Shown here in pieces: positions 19,315 through 28,731 of a stretch of 53,374 nt of DNA (position 1 is its first letter; each line of letters starts with the position of its first letter). The position numbers and the translations under genes are program-made. The notes under the pieces were generated by a model, which was not told the origin of the DNA, made no database searches, and worked only from the letters and a program-made list of their open reading frames with translations. Source of the stretch: Cytophagales bacterium (GTDB taxonomy: Bacteria > Bacteroidota > Bacteroidia > Cytophagales > Spirosomataceae); the NCBI GenBank assembly GCA_024742395.1, contig JANSYO010000026.1, positions 1 through 53,374 on the forward strand, in the 5' to 3' direction.

Positions 19315-20742
19315 ATGAGTACTCTGACGAAAGTAAATTATTATATCACTTTCATTTGTTTCCTTTTTTGTGCGGAGGTAGCTGTATCACAGAAGGCCTT
19401 ACCAGCCGATAGAACCCGCGTAATAGTCACTACAGACGGCGAAATAGACGATGAATGTTCCTTAGTCCGGTTCTTATTGTATGCCAATGAGTGGGATATT
19501 GAGGGAATAGTAACCTCCAGTTCGCAATACCACTGGCAGGGCCACAAATGGGCAGGAGATGATTGGGCTATGCCATATTTAGAAGCCTATGAGACAGTTT
19601 ATCCTAATTTACTAAAACATGATATCCGTTACCCCTCTCCGGCATACTTGAAGCAGAGAACTCTTCTGGGTAATGTAGAGTCTGAAGGTGAAATGGAGAA
19701 AATTACACCCGGGGCCGAGCTGATTACCAAAGTCTTACTTGATGAAACAGACGACAGACCCATATGGCTTCAGGCCTGGGGCGGTACTAATACGATTGCA
19801 CGAGCTTTAAAAACAATTGAAGAGAAGCACCCGGAGAAAATGGGATATGTAGCCAATAAAATCAGGCTCTATTTGATATGGGAGCAGGATGAAACCTATC
19901 AACAGTATATAAAGCCGCAATGGGGAAAGTATAATATTCTAACCATCAATTCTGACCAGTTTATCGCTTATTTCTACAACTGGAAGCAGTTTCTTCCCAA
20001 AGAACAACAGGAATTTTTAGTGGGCAGCTGGATGAAGCCTAACATTCTGGAGGGGCATGGTGAATTATGCTCTCTTTATAAGGCCCATGACAATGGTGAT
20101 TTCAGATCTGAGGGGGATTCGCCAGCCTTTTTACATACCATCCCTACGGGTTTAAGAAGTTTAGAATCGCCTGATTACGGTGGATGGGGAGGAAGATACA
20201 TTAATATCCGAAGCAATACCTGGACAGATAAGGTAGATGAACCGGGATATACCTATCCCGAAGGCAGATGGTGGACCAAGAACGCCTGGGGAAGAAACAG
20301 AATGAAATTGGAGATTCCTGACGATACCTTATTGACTAATTATATGAAACCAATGTGGCAATGGATAGAACCGATACAAAATGATTTTGCTTCCAGAGCA
20401 GATTGGTGTGTGAAGTCATGTGAAGAGGCTAATCACCCGCCCGTAGTGGTTTTAAAAAACAAACTGAACAAGATGCTCAGACCGGGTAAGAAAATCAAAT
20501 TGAGTGCTAAAGGTACTTTTGATCCGGATAAGGATGAACTGACCTATAAGTGGTGGGTGTATGAAGATGCCGGAACCTATCATGGGAATATTTTCATTCA
20601 AAACGCAGAGGAGCAATTTGCCTCCTTTAGTGTGCCTGCCGACGCAAAAAGCGGCGAAACGATTCATATTATCTGTGAAGTGACAGATAAAGGCACGCCC
20701 AGCTTAACAAGATATCAAAGAATAATAATTAGAATAAAATGA
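19315..20742 (+). CDS. DUF1593/Sde182-like secreted protein, subgroup 3
   Basis: The chosen start at 19315 gives 475 residues and a good signal peptide (ITFICFLFCAEVAVSQ). An ATG at 19273 would add 14 residues ahead of it and is less likely. The Asp cluster is the short form VTTDGEIDDECS (D41, D45, D46). Marks include SSSQYHWQGHKWAGDDW, QAWGGTNTIARALKTI, GHGELCSLYKAHDNGDFRSE and GDSPAFLHTIPTGLRSLESP. The C-terminal Ig-like Sde182 domain is present (NHPPVVVL, DPDKDELTYKWW, RYQRIIIRI). Its stop overlaps the DUF4038 start (ATGA), so the two are co-translated. It is very similar along its length to 43979-45439. Confidence 0.87.
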   Translation: MSTLTKVNYYITFICFLFCAEVAVSQKALPADRTRVIVTTDGEIDDECSLVRFLLYANEWDIEGIVTSSSQYHWQGHKWAGDDWAMPYLEAYETVYPNLLKHDIRYPSPAYLKQRTLLGNVESEGEMEKITPGAELITKVLLDETDDRPIWLQAWGGTNTIARALKTIEEKHPEKMGYVANKIRLYLIWEQDETYQQYIKPQWGKYNILTINSDQFIAYFYNWKQFLPKEQQEFLVGSWMKPNILEGHGELCSLYKAHDNGDFRSEGDSPAFLHTIPTGLRSLESPDYGGWGGRYINIRSNTWTDKVDEPGYTYPEGRWWTKNAWGRNRMKLEIPDDTLLTNYMKPMWQWIEPIQNDFASRADWCVKSCEEANHPPVVVLKNKLNKMLRPGKKIKLSAKGTFDPDKDELTYKWWVYEDAGTYHGNIFIQNAEEQFASFSVPADAKSGETIHIICEVTDKGTPSLTRYQRIIIRIK

Positions 20743-22223
20743 AAAACTATCTGTTCATTCTCTTCTCAGCCCTGATAACAACTATCGCCTTCGGCCAAAC
20801 TCGAGCTCCATGGAGTACTCATGGTAAACTTCAGGTTTCTTCAAATCAACATTATATTGAGCATAAGGATGGAACGCCTTTTCTTTGGATAGCTGATACC
20901 GGCTGGGGTATGTTTCAGCAGCTTAGCCGTGAGGAAGTAGATCTTTATTTAGATGACAGACAAAGTAAAGGCTTTACTGTTATTCAATCTGTAGTGTTTT
21001 GGTACCCACATGGTGGCGGAATAGAAAGCGGGCCTCACAATGCGGCGAATGCTTATGGACACAGACCCTTTGCAGGTGGAGACGACGCACCGGATACAGC
21101 CAGGCCATTAACCGTAGCAGGAGGTAGTCCTGTGGCTCCAAACGACTATTGGGATCACGTGGACTATATAGTTCAGGCGATCAAAAAGAGGAATATGTAT
21201 TTAGCCCTGCTACCTTGCTGGGGTAGAGCCTATGTCACAGAGCAATTCAAAGATTCTCATCAGGAATTTAATGTGTCAGAAGCAAAAACTTATGGTTCGT
21301 TTCTGGGAAAACGCTATAAAGACGAGCCACATATTCTTTGGGTAATAGGGGGAGACGCCAAGGCACAAGTCCGATCTTACGATACACACCATAATTTTCA
21401 GGAGTTTGATACCAGAGCCATTTTCAGAGCTATGGCCGAGGGTATAGGGAATGGGGTAACGGGCCAAAACCTTGCATGGAACAAACCTAGTTCGGCCTGG
21501 AAAGAGGTTTTTATGACTTATCACCCGGATGGGGATGCCACTTTTAACTCATCTAATTGGTTTCAGCAAGACGAGTGGCTCACAGCCAATGGTGTGGAGG
21601 TTTGGAAGGTCGTAGATGAGGTTTACCCGATGATGATTAACGATTATCAGAGGAATGATCCGGCTAAACCCAGCCTTTTTTTAGAAGGCTCTTATGAGTT
21701 TGGTTCTTATAATCATGAGTGCGGCTGGGTGACGCCAGTAAGAGCAAGAAGACAATTTTACCATACCTTTTTTGGTGGAGGAGCGGGCCATACTTATGGA
21801 GCAGGGCCTATCTGGTCAATGAGAGGAAATGAAGGCGATTATAACTGTGGCTATACCTGGCAACAAGCACTGAATTTTCCGGGAGCACAGCAACTGGCAC
21901 AGGTAGGTAAAGAGTTTTTAAGGACACATCAATGGACTGAATGGGTGCCAAACGGTGCTGTTATTAGCAGAATAGGTGAAGGAGAGAGTTTGAAAACGGC
22001 TGTGACTACGCAATCCGGCGATATGGCCTTGGTTTATTTCTCAAACAATTCTGCTACAGAGGTTCATAATGTTCTTACCCAAGAAACCTCTGCTTACTGG
22101 TTTTATCCAAGAAATGGAGAGAAGAAGTCTGCAGGTGATTTCAAGGTAGCAGAGTCAAGGGATATGTTGCCTCCCGGAGGCTGGGAAGATGCTATTCTGG
22201 TGCTTAAAGTCAAAAGCAACTAA
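20739..22223 (+). CDS. DUF4038 glycoside hydrolase, GH140 apiosidase-like, second copy
   Basis: The protein has 494 residues and a signal peptide ending in TTIAFGQ. The apiosidase-like barrel begins FLWIADTGWGMFQQL. Candidate catalytic residues are D206 in LWVIGGDAKA and E316 in PSLFLEGSYE. The segment after strand 3 is longer than in the copy at 12432-13802 (HGGGIESGPH to PNDYWDH), and the two are clearly diverged, so they may differ in substrate. A C-terminal beta domain ends WEDAILVLKVK. It is translationally coupled to the DUF1593 gene before it. This is the second DUF1593/DUF4038 neighbour pair of the window. Confidence 0.85.
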   Translation: MKNYLFILFSALITTIAFGQTRAPWSTHGKLQVSSNQHYIEHKDGTPFLWIADTGWGMFQQLSREEVDLYLDDRQSKGFTVIQSVVFWYPHGGGIESGPHNAANAYGHRPFAGGDDAPDTARPLTVAGGSPVAPNDYWDHVDYIVQAIKKRNMYLALLPCWGRAYVTEQFKDSHQEFNVSEAKTYGSFLGKRYKDEPHILWVIGGDAKAQVRSYDTHHNFQEFDTRAIFRAMAEGIGNGVTGQNLAWNKPSSAWKEVFMTYHPDGDATFNSSNWFQQDEWLTANGVEVWKVVDEVYPMMINDYQRNDPAKPSLFLEGSYEFGSYNHECGWVTPVRARRQFYHTFFGGGAGHTYGAGPIWSMRGNEGDYNCGYTWQQALNFPGAQQLAQVGKEFLRTHQWTEWVPNGAVISRIGEGESLKTAVTTQSGDMALVYFSNNSATEVHNVLTQETSAYWFYPRNGEKKSAGDFKVAESRDMLPPGGWEDAILVLKVKSN

Positions 22224-22235
22224 GTCTTTGTTCTT

Positions 22236-22913
22236 ATGAAAATTCTAGTCGTAGAAGATGAGCCAGAAATGCAAAAACTGCTATCGCAGTTTTTGCAGGA
22301 AGAGAATTATGTGGTAGAGGAAGCCCATGACTTTCTTTCGGGTATGGATAAAATAGCGGCTTATGATTATGACTGCATTTTATTGGATATCACACTTCCC
22401 GATGGCAGTGGACTGGATGTTTTAAGAGAGCTGAAAAGACTAGGGAAAGCAGATAGTGTAATCATCATTTCTGCCAAAAACTCTATTGAAGATAAGGTGC
22501 AGGGGCTGGATTTGGGAGCAGACGATTATTTGACAAAACCCTTTCATATTACTGAGTTGAACGCACGTATCAAATCAGTTATTAGAAGAAAGAAGGCTGA
22601 TGGGAAAAGCTATCTGATCATGGAAAATGTGAAGATAAATATTGAAGAAAGACTGGCTTTGGTAGATGAAATCCCTATGGAGCTGAATCGTAAAGAGTTT
22701 GATATTCTGGTTTTCTTTGGCATGAATAAATCACGAATTGTCAGTAAATCGGCAATAGCCGAAAACATATGGGGAGATTACATTGATCAGTCTAATGACT
22801 TTGATTTCATCTATTCTCAAATAAAGAATTTGCGGAAAAAACTTCGTGAGCATAAGGCAAAGTTTGATATCAGTGCTGTGTATGGTATGGGCTACAAACT
22901 TAGCCTGAAATGA
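22236..22913 (+). CDS. OmpR-family response regulator
   Basis: The protein has 225 residues. The receiver domain spans 1-118, with the acidic pocket around E7/D8, phosphoacceptor D51 (ILLDITLPDGSG) and K101 (LTKPF). The winged-helix DNA-binding domain covers about 125-225 (LNRKEFDILVFF, YIYSQIKNLRKKL-type helix, VYGMGYKL). It starts only 12 bp after the DUF4038 stop, so read-through from the pectin operon is possible, and overlaps the kinase start by 4 bp. Targets are unknown; the PepSY-like and barrel genes downstream are the closest candidates. Confidence 0.93.
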   Translation: MKILVVEDEPEMQKLLSQFLQEENYVVEEAHDFLSGMDKIAAYDYDCILLDITLPDGSGLDVLRELKRLGKADSVIIISAKNSIEDKVQGLDLGADDYLTKPFHITELNARIKSVIRRKKADGKSYLIMENVKINIEERLALVDEIPMELNRKEFDILVFFGMNKSRIVSKSAIAENIWGDYIDQSNDFDFIYSQIKNLRKKLREHKAKFDISAVYGMGYKLSLK

Positions 22914-24181
22914 AACTGATAAACCATACTCTTTGGATACTTTCTGTGATCTTATTTACCACAGTGGGGCTCTGGGCGTTTTGGTTTTATTTGCAGCTGC
23001 TTGGTCAGGTAAAGACCACTACAGACGAAGGCCTTACCAATCATAAGATGGCTATCATTGACAAACTAAAAGATGAGGCAGAAATATATAATCAGGACAG
23101 CTTTCAGGATAAAAGTTACAGCATCAGAAAAGTAAGTGAAAGTTATGCATTACAGATACTGGATACCTACAAAGACACGCTGATTTTCTCAAGTTTAAAA
23201 GGCAGTACTTACGAGGCTCGCTTACTTACTACGGCTTTTGTATCTCCAAGTGGTCATTTTTATGAAATGAAGGTAATTTCGCATGAAATAGACAAAGAAA
23301 ATCTGATCACAAAAATAGTCAGTTCATTGGCCTATTTATTTCTATTTCTGACCATCAGTATCTTTCTGGTCAATAGGTTTGTATTAAAAAACACCTGGAA
23401 GCCATTTTATGAAATACTTAATTATCTCAATGATTTTAGGCTGGATAAGAGCAATGAAAGAGCCTTAGTGAGAACCAAAATTCGTGAGTTCTCTTTACTG
23501 AATGCTTCTGTTCATAACCTTCTCAATAAGAATGTTGAGATATTTAAGAGTCAAAAAGAGTTTATTGAGAACGCTTCTCATGAATTTCAGACGCCATTGG
23601 CCATTGGTATAAATAAGCTGGAGTTACTGGCTGAAGATCCGGGTTTAACCGCCGGGCGTAGGGAGAAGATTGGTCAGATCATTCAGTCTTTCCAAAGGCT
23701 CTCCGGTTTGAATAAATCTCTACTGCTTCTTTCCAAAATTGAGAATAAACAATTCATGGAAACGGAGTTGGTGAATTTTGATACAATAATCAATAGCTGT
23801 ATTGAAGATTTTGCGGATTTTTCAGAGTTTAAAGGAATCAAAATCTCTTACAGAAAAGAGGGCGATTGGTCCTATTCGATGAATAAGAGTCTGGCAGAAA
23901 TTATGGTGTTTAACTTATTGAAAAATGCCATTGTACACAATCACCCGCAGGGAGAAGTACTGGTCAGTTTGTCAAGTTCCTTTTTTAGCATTGAAAATAC
24001 TAGTAATTCGCCTGAGATAGCTGAAGGTAAGCTATTTAAACGTTTTGAGAAAGGCTCAGAAAGTAGTCAGTCTACCGGTTTAGGTCTCTCGATAATCAAG
24101 GCCATTGCTGATGTGTCGGGCCTAAAAATCCTGTATTCTTATGAAGGAAGACATGCTTTTAAGATTGCCGAACTGGGCTAA
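22910..24181 (+). CDS. Sensor histidine kinase
   Basis: The protein has 423 residues. TM1 is at about 8-30 and TM2 at about 138-157, and they enclose a ~105-residue periplasmic sensor with no recognised domain. The DHp helix carries H224 in NASHEFQTPLA. The ATPase domain has the N-box NLLKNAIVHN and a G-box GLGLSIIKAI. The C-terminal ATPase domain is slightly short. ATGA overlap with the response regulator shows a cognate pair. The signal cannot be predicted. Confidence 0.92.
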   Translation: MKLINHTLWILSVILFTTVGLWAFWFYLQLLGQVKTTTDEGLTNHKMAIIDKLKDEAEIYNQDSFQDKSYSIRKVSESYALQILDTYKDTLIFSSLKGSTYEARLLTTAFVSPSGHFYEMKVISHEIDKENLITKIVSSLAYLFLFLTISIFLVNRFVLKNTWKPFYEILNYLNDFRLDKSNERALVRTKIREFSLLNASVHNLLNKNVEIFKSQKEFIENASHEFQTPLAIGINKLELLAEDPGLTAGRREKIGQIIQSFQRLSGLNKSLLLLSKIENKQFMETELVNFDTIINSCIEDFADFSEFKGIKISYRKEGDWSYSMNKSLAEIMVFNLLKNAIVHNHPQGEVLVSLSSSFFSIENTSNSPEIAEGKLFKRFEKGSESSQSTGLGLSIIKAIADVSGLKILYSYEGRHAFKIAELG

Positions 24182-24300
24182 AATTCGGAAAATATTTCTC
24201 CATTAATGCCATGAATTAATTGATTCCAGATTCTTTCCAGAATCCTTCCCAATTGTTTCCTAATTCACTCTATTCCTTTGTCTCAAATTTAAGATCAAAC

Positions 24301-25116
24301 ATGCGTAGGATAATTGGTTTAATGTTTTTGACACTGGCTGCCCTGGCCTCAACTGGCCAAAGCCTACAACAGAGCAAAGTGCCTGCAGTGGTCTTGAATG
24401 CATTTCAGTTAAAATACCCCAATGCAGAAGAGATCAGATGGAAAAAAGATAAATCCAATTACAAGATTGACTTTAAAATAAACAGCAAGTCTCATGGTTT
24501 GAAAATGGATTATAAGGGCAGCATAACAGAGCATTCGCAGGATTTGTATTTGAGTGAAATCCCCAAAGAAGCCATGGCCATTGTAAGAGAGAAAGCACCG
24601 CTATTTGATTTGCAGGATGCAGACTTATACGAAAAAAATGGAGCCATTACTTATGTCATCAAAGTGAAAATTGATGGAAAGTACAGTTATTTCTGGCTGA
24701 ATGAGAAACCGGAATTAGTAAAGTACAGAAGAGAACTTCAAGACAGTGAAATACCCACCGCAATAATGAAAATGATCAAGACAGAATATGGCAGTCTTGA
24801 TATAAAACGGGCAAAGTATGTAGAGGATAAGGGATACATCAATTACATCATCGGTGGAGATATCAATGGAAAGGATAATGCCTTCTGGTTTGATATCCAA
24901 TCAAACTTTTTACGGCATAAGCAAGATCTGAGGGACAGTGAGATCCCGGAGTCAATACTCCAGGAAGTTAAGACTAATTATGCGGCCTATATCATCAAAG
25001 ATGCAGACAAGATACAGACTAAGAATGACTTGACTTACCTACTCAAACTGCAAAATTCAAAAGAGCAGGTTTACGTGACTTTTGACAAATCAGGGAAAAA
25101 ACTAGACGAGAAATAG
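24301..25116 (+). CDS. PepSY-like periplasmic protein with tandem repeats
   Basis: I take the ATG at 24301, where the signal peptide MRRIIGLMFLTLAALASTGQ begins; an upstream ATG at 24220 gives an implausible N-terminus. The mature part has three to four copies of a ~72-residue PepSY-like unit. The repeated pattern is (E/D)SEIP..I...K..Y......A......G...Y (compare LQDSEIPTAIMKMIKTEYG and LRDSEIPESILQEVKTNYA). Such proteins commonly accompany OmpR-type two-component genes in Bacteroidota. It lies 119 bp after the kinase and 1 bp before the barrel gene. Binding partner unknown. Confidence 0.82.
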   Translation: MRRIIGLMFLTLAALASTGQSLQQSKVPAVVLNAFQLKYPNAEEIRWKKDKSNYKIDFKINSKSHGLKMDYKGSITEHSQDLYLSEIPKEAMAIVREKAPLFDLQDADLYEKNGAITYVIKVKIDGKYSYFWLNEKPELVKYRRELQDSEIPTAIMKMIKTEYGSLDIKRAKYVEDKGYINYIIGGDINGKDNAFWFDIQSNFLRHKQDLRDSEIPESILQEVKTNYAAYIIKDADKIQTKNDLTYLLKLQNSKEQVYVTFDKSGKKLDEK

Positions 25117-25117
25117 G

Positions 25118-26389
25118 ATGAAATACTTAAGTAACTTTTGCCTGATTTTAGTTTGTAGCTTATGGTCTTTTTTGAGCTTTGCTCAAATGGGCTCGCCTGA
25201 TGAGTTAGTTCAAGCAGAACGGCCAGACTCACTAAGTGCCAAATTGAAAATATATCTTGATTGTGCCGATTGCAGTTCAACTTATTTTAGACGTAATCTG
25301 GTTTACGCAGATTTCGTCAGAGATAATAAACTGGCTGATATTCACATCTTTGTGACCAGTCAAAGGACGGGTAGTAATTCCACTGAGTACAGGCTCAATT
25401 TTATAGGTCAAAAGGATTTTGCAGACCTGCAATACAAGCTAAAAACGGTATCGCCGCAAGATGAAACAGACCTGCTTAAATGGGGGAGGTTGCTAAAAAT
25501 AGTGGATGCGGGTTTATTACCATATTTAAGCAGAACTTCAGGTTTTGAAGGAGTTAGGATAGAGCATGAAATGGTAGACTTACCACAAGTGCAATTGAAC
25601 GACCCTTGGAATTTCTGGGTTTTCAGAACCGATTTCGGAACAAACTTTAGTGGCGAAAAAAGTAAAAAGGAATACTCTATTAATGTGTCTTTGCGGGCTG
25701 ATCGCATCACCGACATCTATAAGTTCAAGTCTGAGCTGTCTTACGATTTAGATAAAAACATTTTCAACAATAACGGTGAGATAGTCAGCAGCGAAAAAGA
25801 AGAAGCAGAAGCCAATGCCAGATTAATTTACTCAATGAGTTCCAGATGGTCTGTGGGTGTTTTTGGCAAGTTGTATTCTTCTACCTATTTGAATTTAAAC
25901 AGAGCGTTTAACATTGGTCCTGCCATAGAATACAATATTTTTCCTTGGGATAGGTCTGATAGAAAGGTTTTTACGGTTTCTTACATTATCAGGCCTAATT
26001 ATTACAGTTATAATCAACAAACGCTTTTTGGGCAGATGGAAGAATGGCGAACCATGGAATCGCTAAAGGTTTCTTTATTGCTAAGGCAGCCATGGGGAGC
26101 CATTGAAAACACCATTGAAGGTTCGCATTTTTTTCATGATTTATCAAAAAACAGACTTTCATTGGAGTCGGATACTTCAGTTAGAGTATTGAAAGGCCTG
26201 TTTCTTTTTGTACAGGTAGAAACAGATCTGATTCATGATCAGCTGTATTTGCCAGCCGGCAATATCACCAAAGAAGATGTTTTGCTTCAGCAAAATAAAC
26301 TTGCAACCAATTTCGAGATGTCTGGCAAACTGGGCGTACGATACACCTTTGGATCAACCTTTAATAACATTGTGAATCAGCGATTATAA
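25118..26389 (+). CDS. Putative outer-membrane beta-barrel protein of unknown role
   Basis: The protein has 423 residues and a signal peptide ending in WSFLSFAQ. The N-terminal globular part (about 45-160) has IYLDCADCSSTYFRRNLVYADFV-type sequence and DIHIFVTSQRTGSNSTEY. This pattern is known from many uncharacterised Bacteroidota proteins. The remainder alternates like outer-membrane beta-strands and ends with aromatic-rich segments (LGVRYTFGSTF). It follows the PepSY-like gene with 1 bp between, so it belongs to the two-component module rather than to the lyases. No function is proposed. Confidence 0.7.
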   Translation: MKYLSNFCLILVCSLWSFLSFAQMGSPDELVQAERPDSLSAKLKIYLDCADCSSTYFRRNLVYADFVRDNKLADIHIFVTSQRTGSNSTEYRLNFIGQKDFADLQYKLKTVSPQDETDLLKWGRLLKIVDAGLLPYLSRTSGFEGVRIEHEMVDLPQVQLNDPWNFWVFRTDFGTNFSGEKSKKEYSINVSLRADRITDIYKFKSELSYDLDKNIFNNNGEIVSSEKEEAEANARLIYSMSSRWSVGVFGKLYSSTYLNLNRAFNIGPAIEYNIFPWDRSDRKVFTVSYIIRPNYYSYNQQTLFGQMEEWRTMESLKVSLLLRQPWGAIENTIEGSHFFHDLSKNRLSLESDTSVRVLKGLFLFVQVETDLIHDQLYLPAGNITKEDVLLQQNKLATNFEMSGKLGVRYTFGSTFNNIVNQRL

Positions 26390-26425
26390 CGCAAAAAGTA
26401 ATAACCCTTTGACGAAAAGTAAACA

Positions 26426-27769
26426 ATGAAGAAATACATATTAACATTATCCTTTTTAATTCTTTTCATCGTTTCGGCCATAGCTCAACAATTGGCTTTT
26501 CCTACGGCCGAAGGTTTTGGGGCTTATTCTAAAGGAGGGCGTGGCGGAAAAGTACTTTATGTTACAAATCTCAACGATGAGGGTAAGGGCAGCTTACGCT
26601 GGGCAGTAGAACAAGAGGGCCCAAGAACTGTCGTTTTTGCTACTTCAGGAACCATTGAGCTCAAAAGACGACTAGATATTCAAAACCCTTTTATCACTAT
26701 TGCCGGGCAAACCGCTCCTGGTGATGGAATATGTTTAAAGGGTGAATCAGTAAAAATATTGACACATGATGTCATCTTGAGATACCTGCGGGTGCGTTTA
26801 GGCGATGGAAAGTTTGGGGAAGGGGGTACTAATCAGGGCAAAGATGGTATTGACATTTCTGTGGGTGAGAATATCATTGTAGATCATTGTTCGGCAAGTT
26901 GGAGTTTAGATGAGGTCCTTTCAGCTTCTACGCGTCACGCAACTCTAAGCAATGTGACCGTGCAGTGGTGTTTTATTACGGAGGGCTTAAATGTTGATAA
27001 TCATGGGTTTGGCTCGTTGATTCGAGGTACTGGCGGTACCAAATACAGTTTTTTGCATAACCTCTATGCTCATAATCACGGCAGAAATCCCAGACCTGGT
27101 AATTATGACTCTAATCCACACGATAAGGATCCGGAGGGATTGCTACTGGATTTTAGAAACAATGTTATGTATAACTGGGGAGGCTCGCATGCGGGTTATA
27201 ATGCAGATGCTGTGAGTGTAACCCGTTTAAATTATATCGGCAACTATTTAATTCCGGGTGCAAATTCCAAGGACAACGGTATTGCTTATTCTACTGGTTC
27301 GTCATACAACAAAGCATATTTTTCAGGAAATTACTATAATGATAAAATGCCTGAAAATCAGTGGTCTCTGGTGAAGTTTAAAGAGAGCTGGACTGATCAA
27401 AATATAAAAGGTTACAAGCAAAATAAAGCTTTTGAAGCTGGCAATGTTCAAACAGATAATGCCAAAATGGCTTATCAGCGGGTGCTTGAATGGGGCGGGG
27501 CTTCTTTGCCTAAACGCGATGCCGTGGATATAAGAATAGTCAATGATGTCAGGAATAGAAGCGGAAAAATTATAGCAAGTCAAAAAGATGTGGGTGGCTG
27601 GCCTGAACTAAAAAGTATTGATGCTCCTAAAGATAAAGATGAAGATGGAATTCCCGATGAATGGGAAATCAGAAACGGGCTAAATCCCAACAACGCCAGT
27701 GATGGCATTACGATAGGAGCTAACGGCTACACAAATTTGGAAAAATACTTAAATGATTTAGCGAAGTAA
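26426..27769 (+). CDS. Pectate lyase, PL1-type, first copy
   Basis: The protein has 447 residues and a signal peptide ending in VSAIAQ. The parallel beta-helix starts QLAFPTAEGFGAYSKGGRGG and carries ITIAGQTAPGDGI, DHCSASWSLDE (D153, D162, E163, likely Ca2+ ligands) and R220-NPR, the expected catalytic arginine region. A C-terminal calcium-binding tail DKDEDGIPDEWE...NLEKYLN is typical of Bacteroidota pectate lyases. It cleaves polygalacturonate by beta-elimination to unsaturated products, the substrates of the GH105 enzyme further on. CGAAAAGTAAAC directly before the ATG resembles the A-rich operator. It heads a rightward series of seven genes, 36 bp after the barrel gene. Confidence 0.9.
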   Translation: MKKYILTLSFLILFIVSAIAQQLAFPTAEGFGAYSKGGRGGKVLYVTNLNDEGKGSLRWAVEQEGPRTVVFATSGTIELKRRLDIQNPFITIAGQTAPGDGICLKGESVKILTHDVILRYLRVRLGDGKFGEGGTNQGKDGIDISVGENIIVDHCSASWSLDEVLSASTRHATLSNVTVQWCFITEGLNVDNHGFGSLIRGTGGTKYSFLHNLYAHNHGRNPRPGNYDSNPHDKDPEGLLLDFRNNVMYNWGGSHAGYNADAVSVTRLNYIGNYLIPGANSKDNGIAYSTGSSYNKAYFSGNYYNDKMPENQWSLVKFKESWTDQNIKGYKQNKAFEAGNVQTDNAKMAYQRVLEWGGASLPKRDAVDIRIVNDVRNRSGKIIASQKDVGGWPELKSIDAPKDKDEDGIPDEWEIRNGLNPNNASDGITIGANGYTNLEKYLNDLAK

Positions 27770-27861
27770 TTTGGTAAGTCTATAGATCAGCCAGCTGTTC
27801 CTACAGTAAAGTAAGGTTAGCTGGTAGAAACAAGACGTGTACAGTAATAGAAAACATTAAA

Positions 27862-28704
27862 ATGAATACAAGTATGATAGATAGTATCGGCGATAAAATG
27901 ATTTTAAATACCGACATTGAAATGCCCGGATTAGGCTTGGGTGTTTACCAGGCTAAAGATGGTCCTGAGGTAGAAAGTGCGGTAAGATATGCCCTGGAGG
28001 TAGGGTATAGGAGTATTGATACAGCCTCTGTTTATGGTAATGAAATAGGTGTTGGAAAAGCGATCAGGGAGTCTGGAATTCCAAGAGAGGAAATTTTTCT
28101 GACAACAAAAGTCTGGAACGAAGATCAGCGTCAAAAAAGAACTTTAGCGGCTTTTGAAGAGAGTTTAGAGCGTCTTGAGCTTGAGTACGTCGACCTTTAT
28201 TTGGTGCACTGGCCGGTGAAAGGTTGCTATAAGGAAACCTGGAAGGAAATGGAAAAGATATTAGCCAGTGGCGGTGCAAAAGCTATTGGCGTAAGTAATT
28301 TTTTAGTCAATCATTTAGAGGACCTCCTGGCCGATTGTCAGGTAGTTCCGGCGGTCAATCAAATAGAGTTTCATCCTTATCTGCTTCAACCAAAGTTGCT
28401 TGCCTTTTGTAAAAACAACCGAATTCAAATGGAAGCATGGAGTCCATTGATGCAGGGTAATATAGTTTCGGTACCTCTTCTGAATGAATTAGCACTTAAA
28501 TACGGAAAAACGTCTGCTCAAATTGCTTTACGCTGGAATCTTCAGCATGGCGTAGTGACAATTCCTAAATCAGTAACGCCTGGCAGAATCAAGGAGAACT
28601 CAGAAATCTTTGATTTCGAACTTTCAGACGCAGACATGCTGGCTATTGACGCCCTTGATCAGGGGAAGCGATTTGGCCCTGATCCTGCGAATTTCAACTT
28701 TTAA
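27862..28704 (+). CDS. Aldo/keto reductase
   Basis: The protein has 280 residues and no signal peptide, so it is cytoplasmic. The full catalytic tetrad is visible: D53 and Y58 in SIDTASVYGNE, K83 in LTTKVWN and H116 in YLVHWPV. An NADPH-site segment IPKSVTPGRIKEN is present. It resembles the 2,5-diketogluconate-reductase-like AKR group. It lies between two pectate lyase genes, 92 bp and 27 bp from its neighbours, so co-expression is likely. In this setting it may reduce a sugar aldehyde or keto-uronate from pectin; the substrate is not readable. Confidence 0.9.
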   Translation: MNTSMIDSIGDKMILNTDIEMPGLGLGVYQAKDGPEVESAVRYALEVGYRSIDTASVYGNEIGVGKAIRESGIPREEIFLTTKVWNEDQRQKRTLAAFEESLERLELEYVDLYLVHWPVKGCYKETWKEMEKILASGGAKAIGVSNFLVNHLEDLLADCQVVPAVNQIEFHPYLLQPKLLAFCKNNRIQMEAWSPLMQGNIVSVPLLNELALKYGKTSAQIALRWNLQHGVVTIPKSVTPGRIKENSEIFDFELSDADMLAIDALDQGKRFGPDPANFNF

Positions 28705-28731
28705 TTAAAGAATTAGATAAATATCAAATTA

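Noticed and set aside
27780-27835. Loose inverted repeat CCAGCT...AGCTGG after the first pectate lyase
   Set aside because: Only 6 bp match, the loop is long and no T run follows, so it is not a credible terminator.
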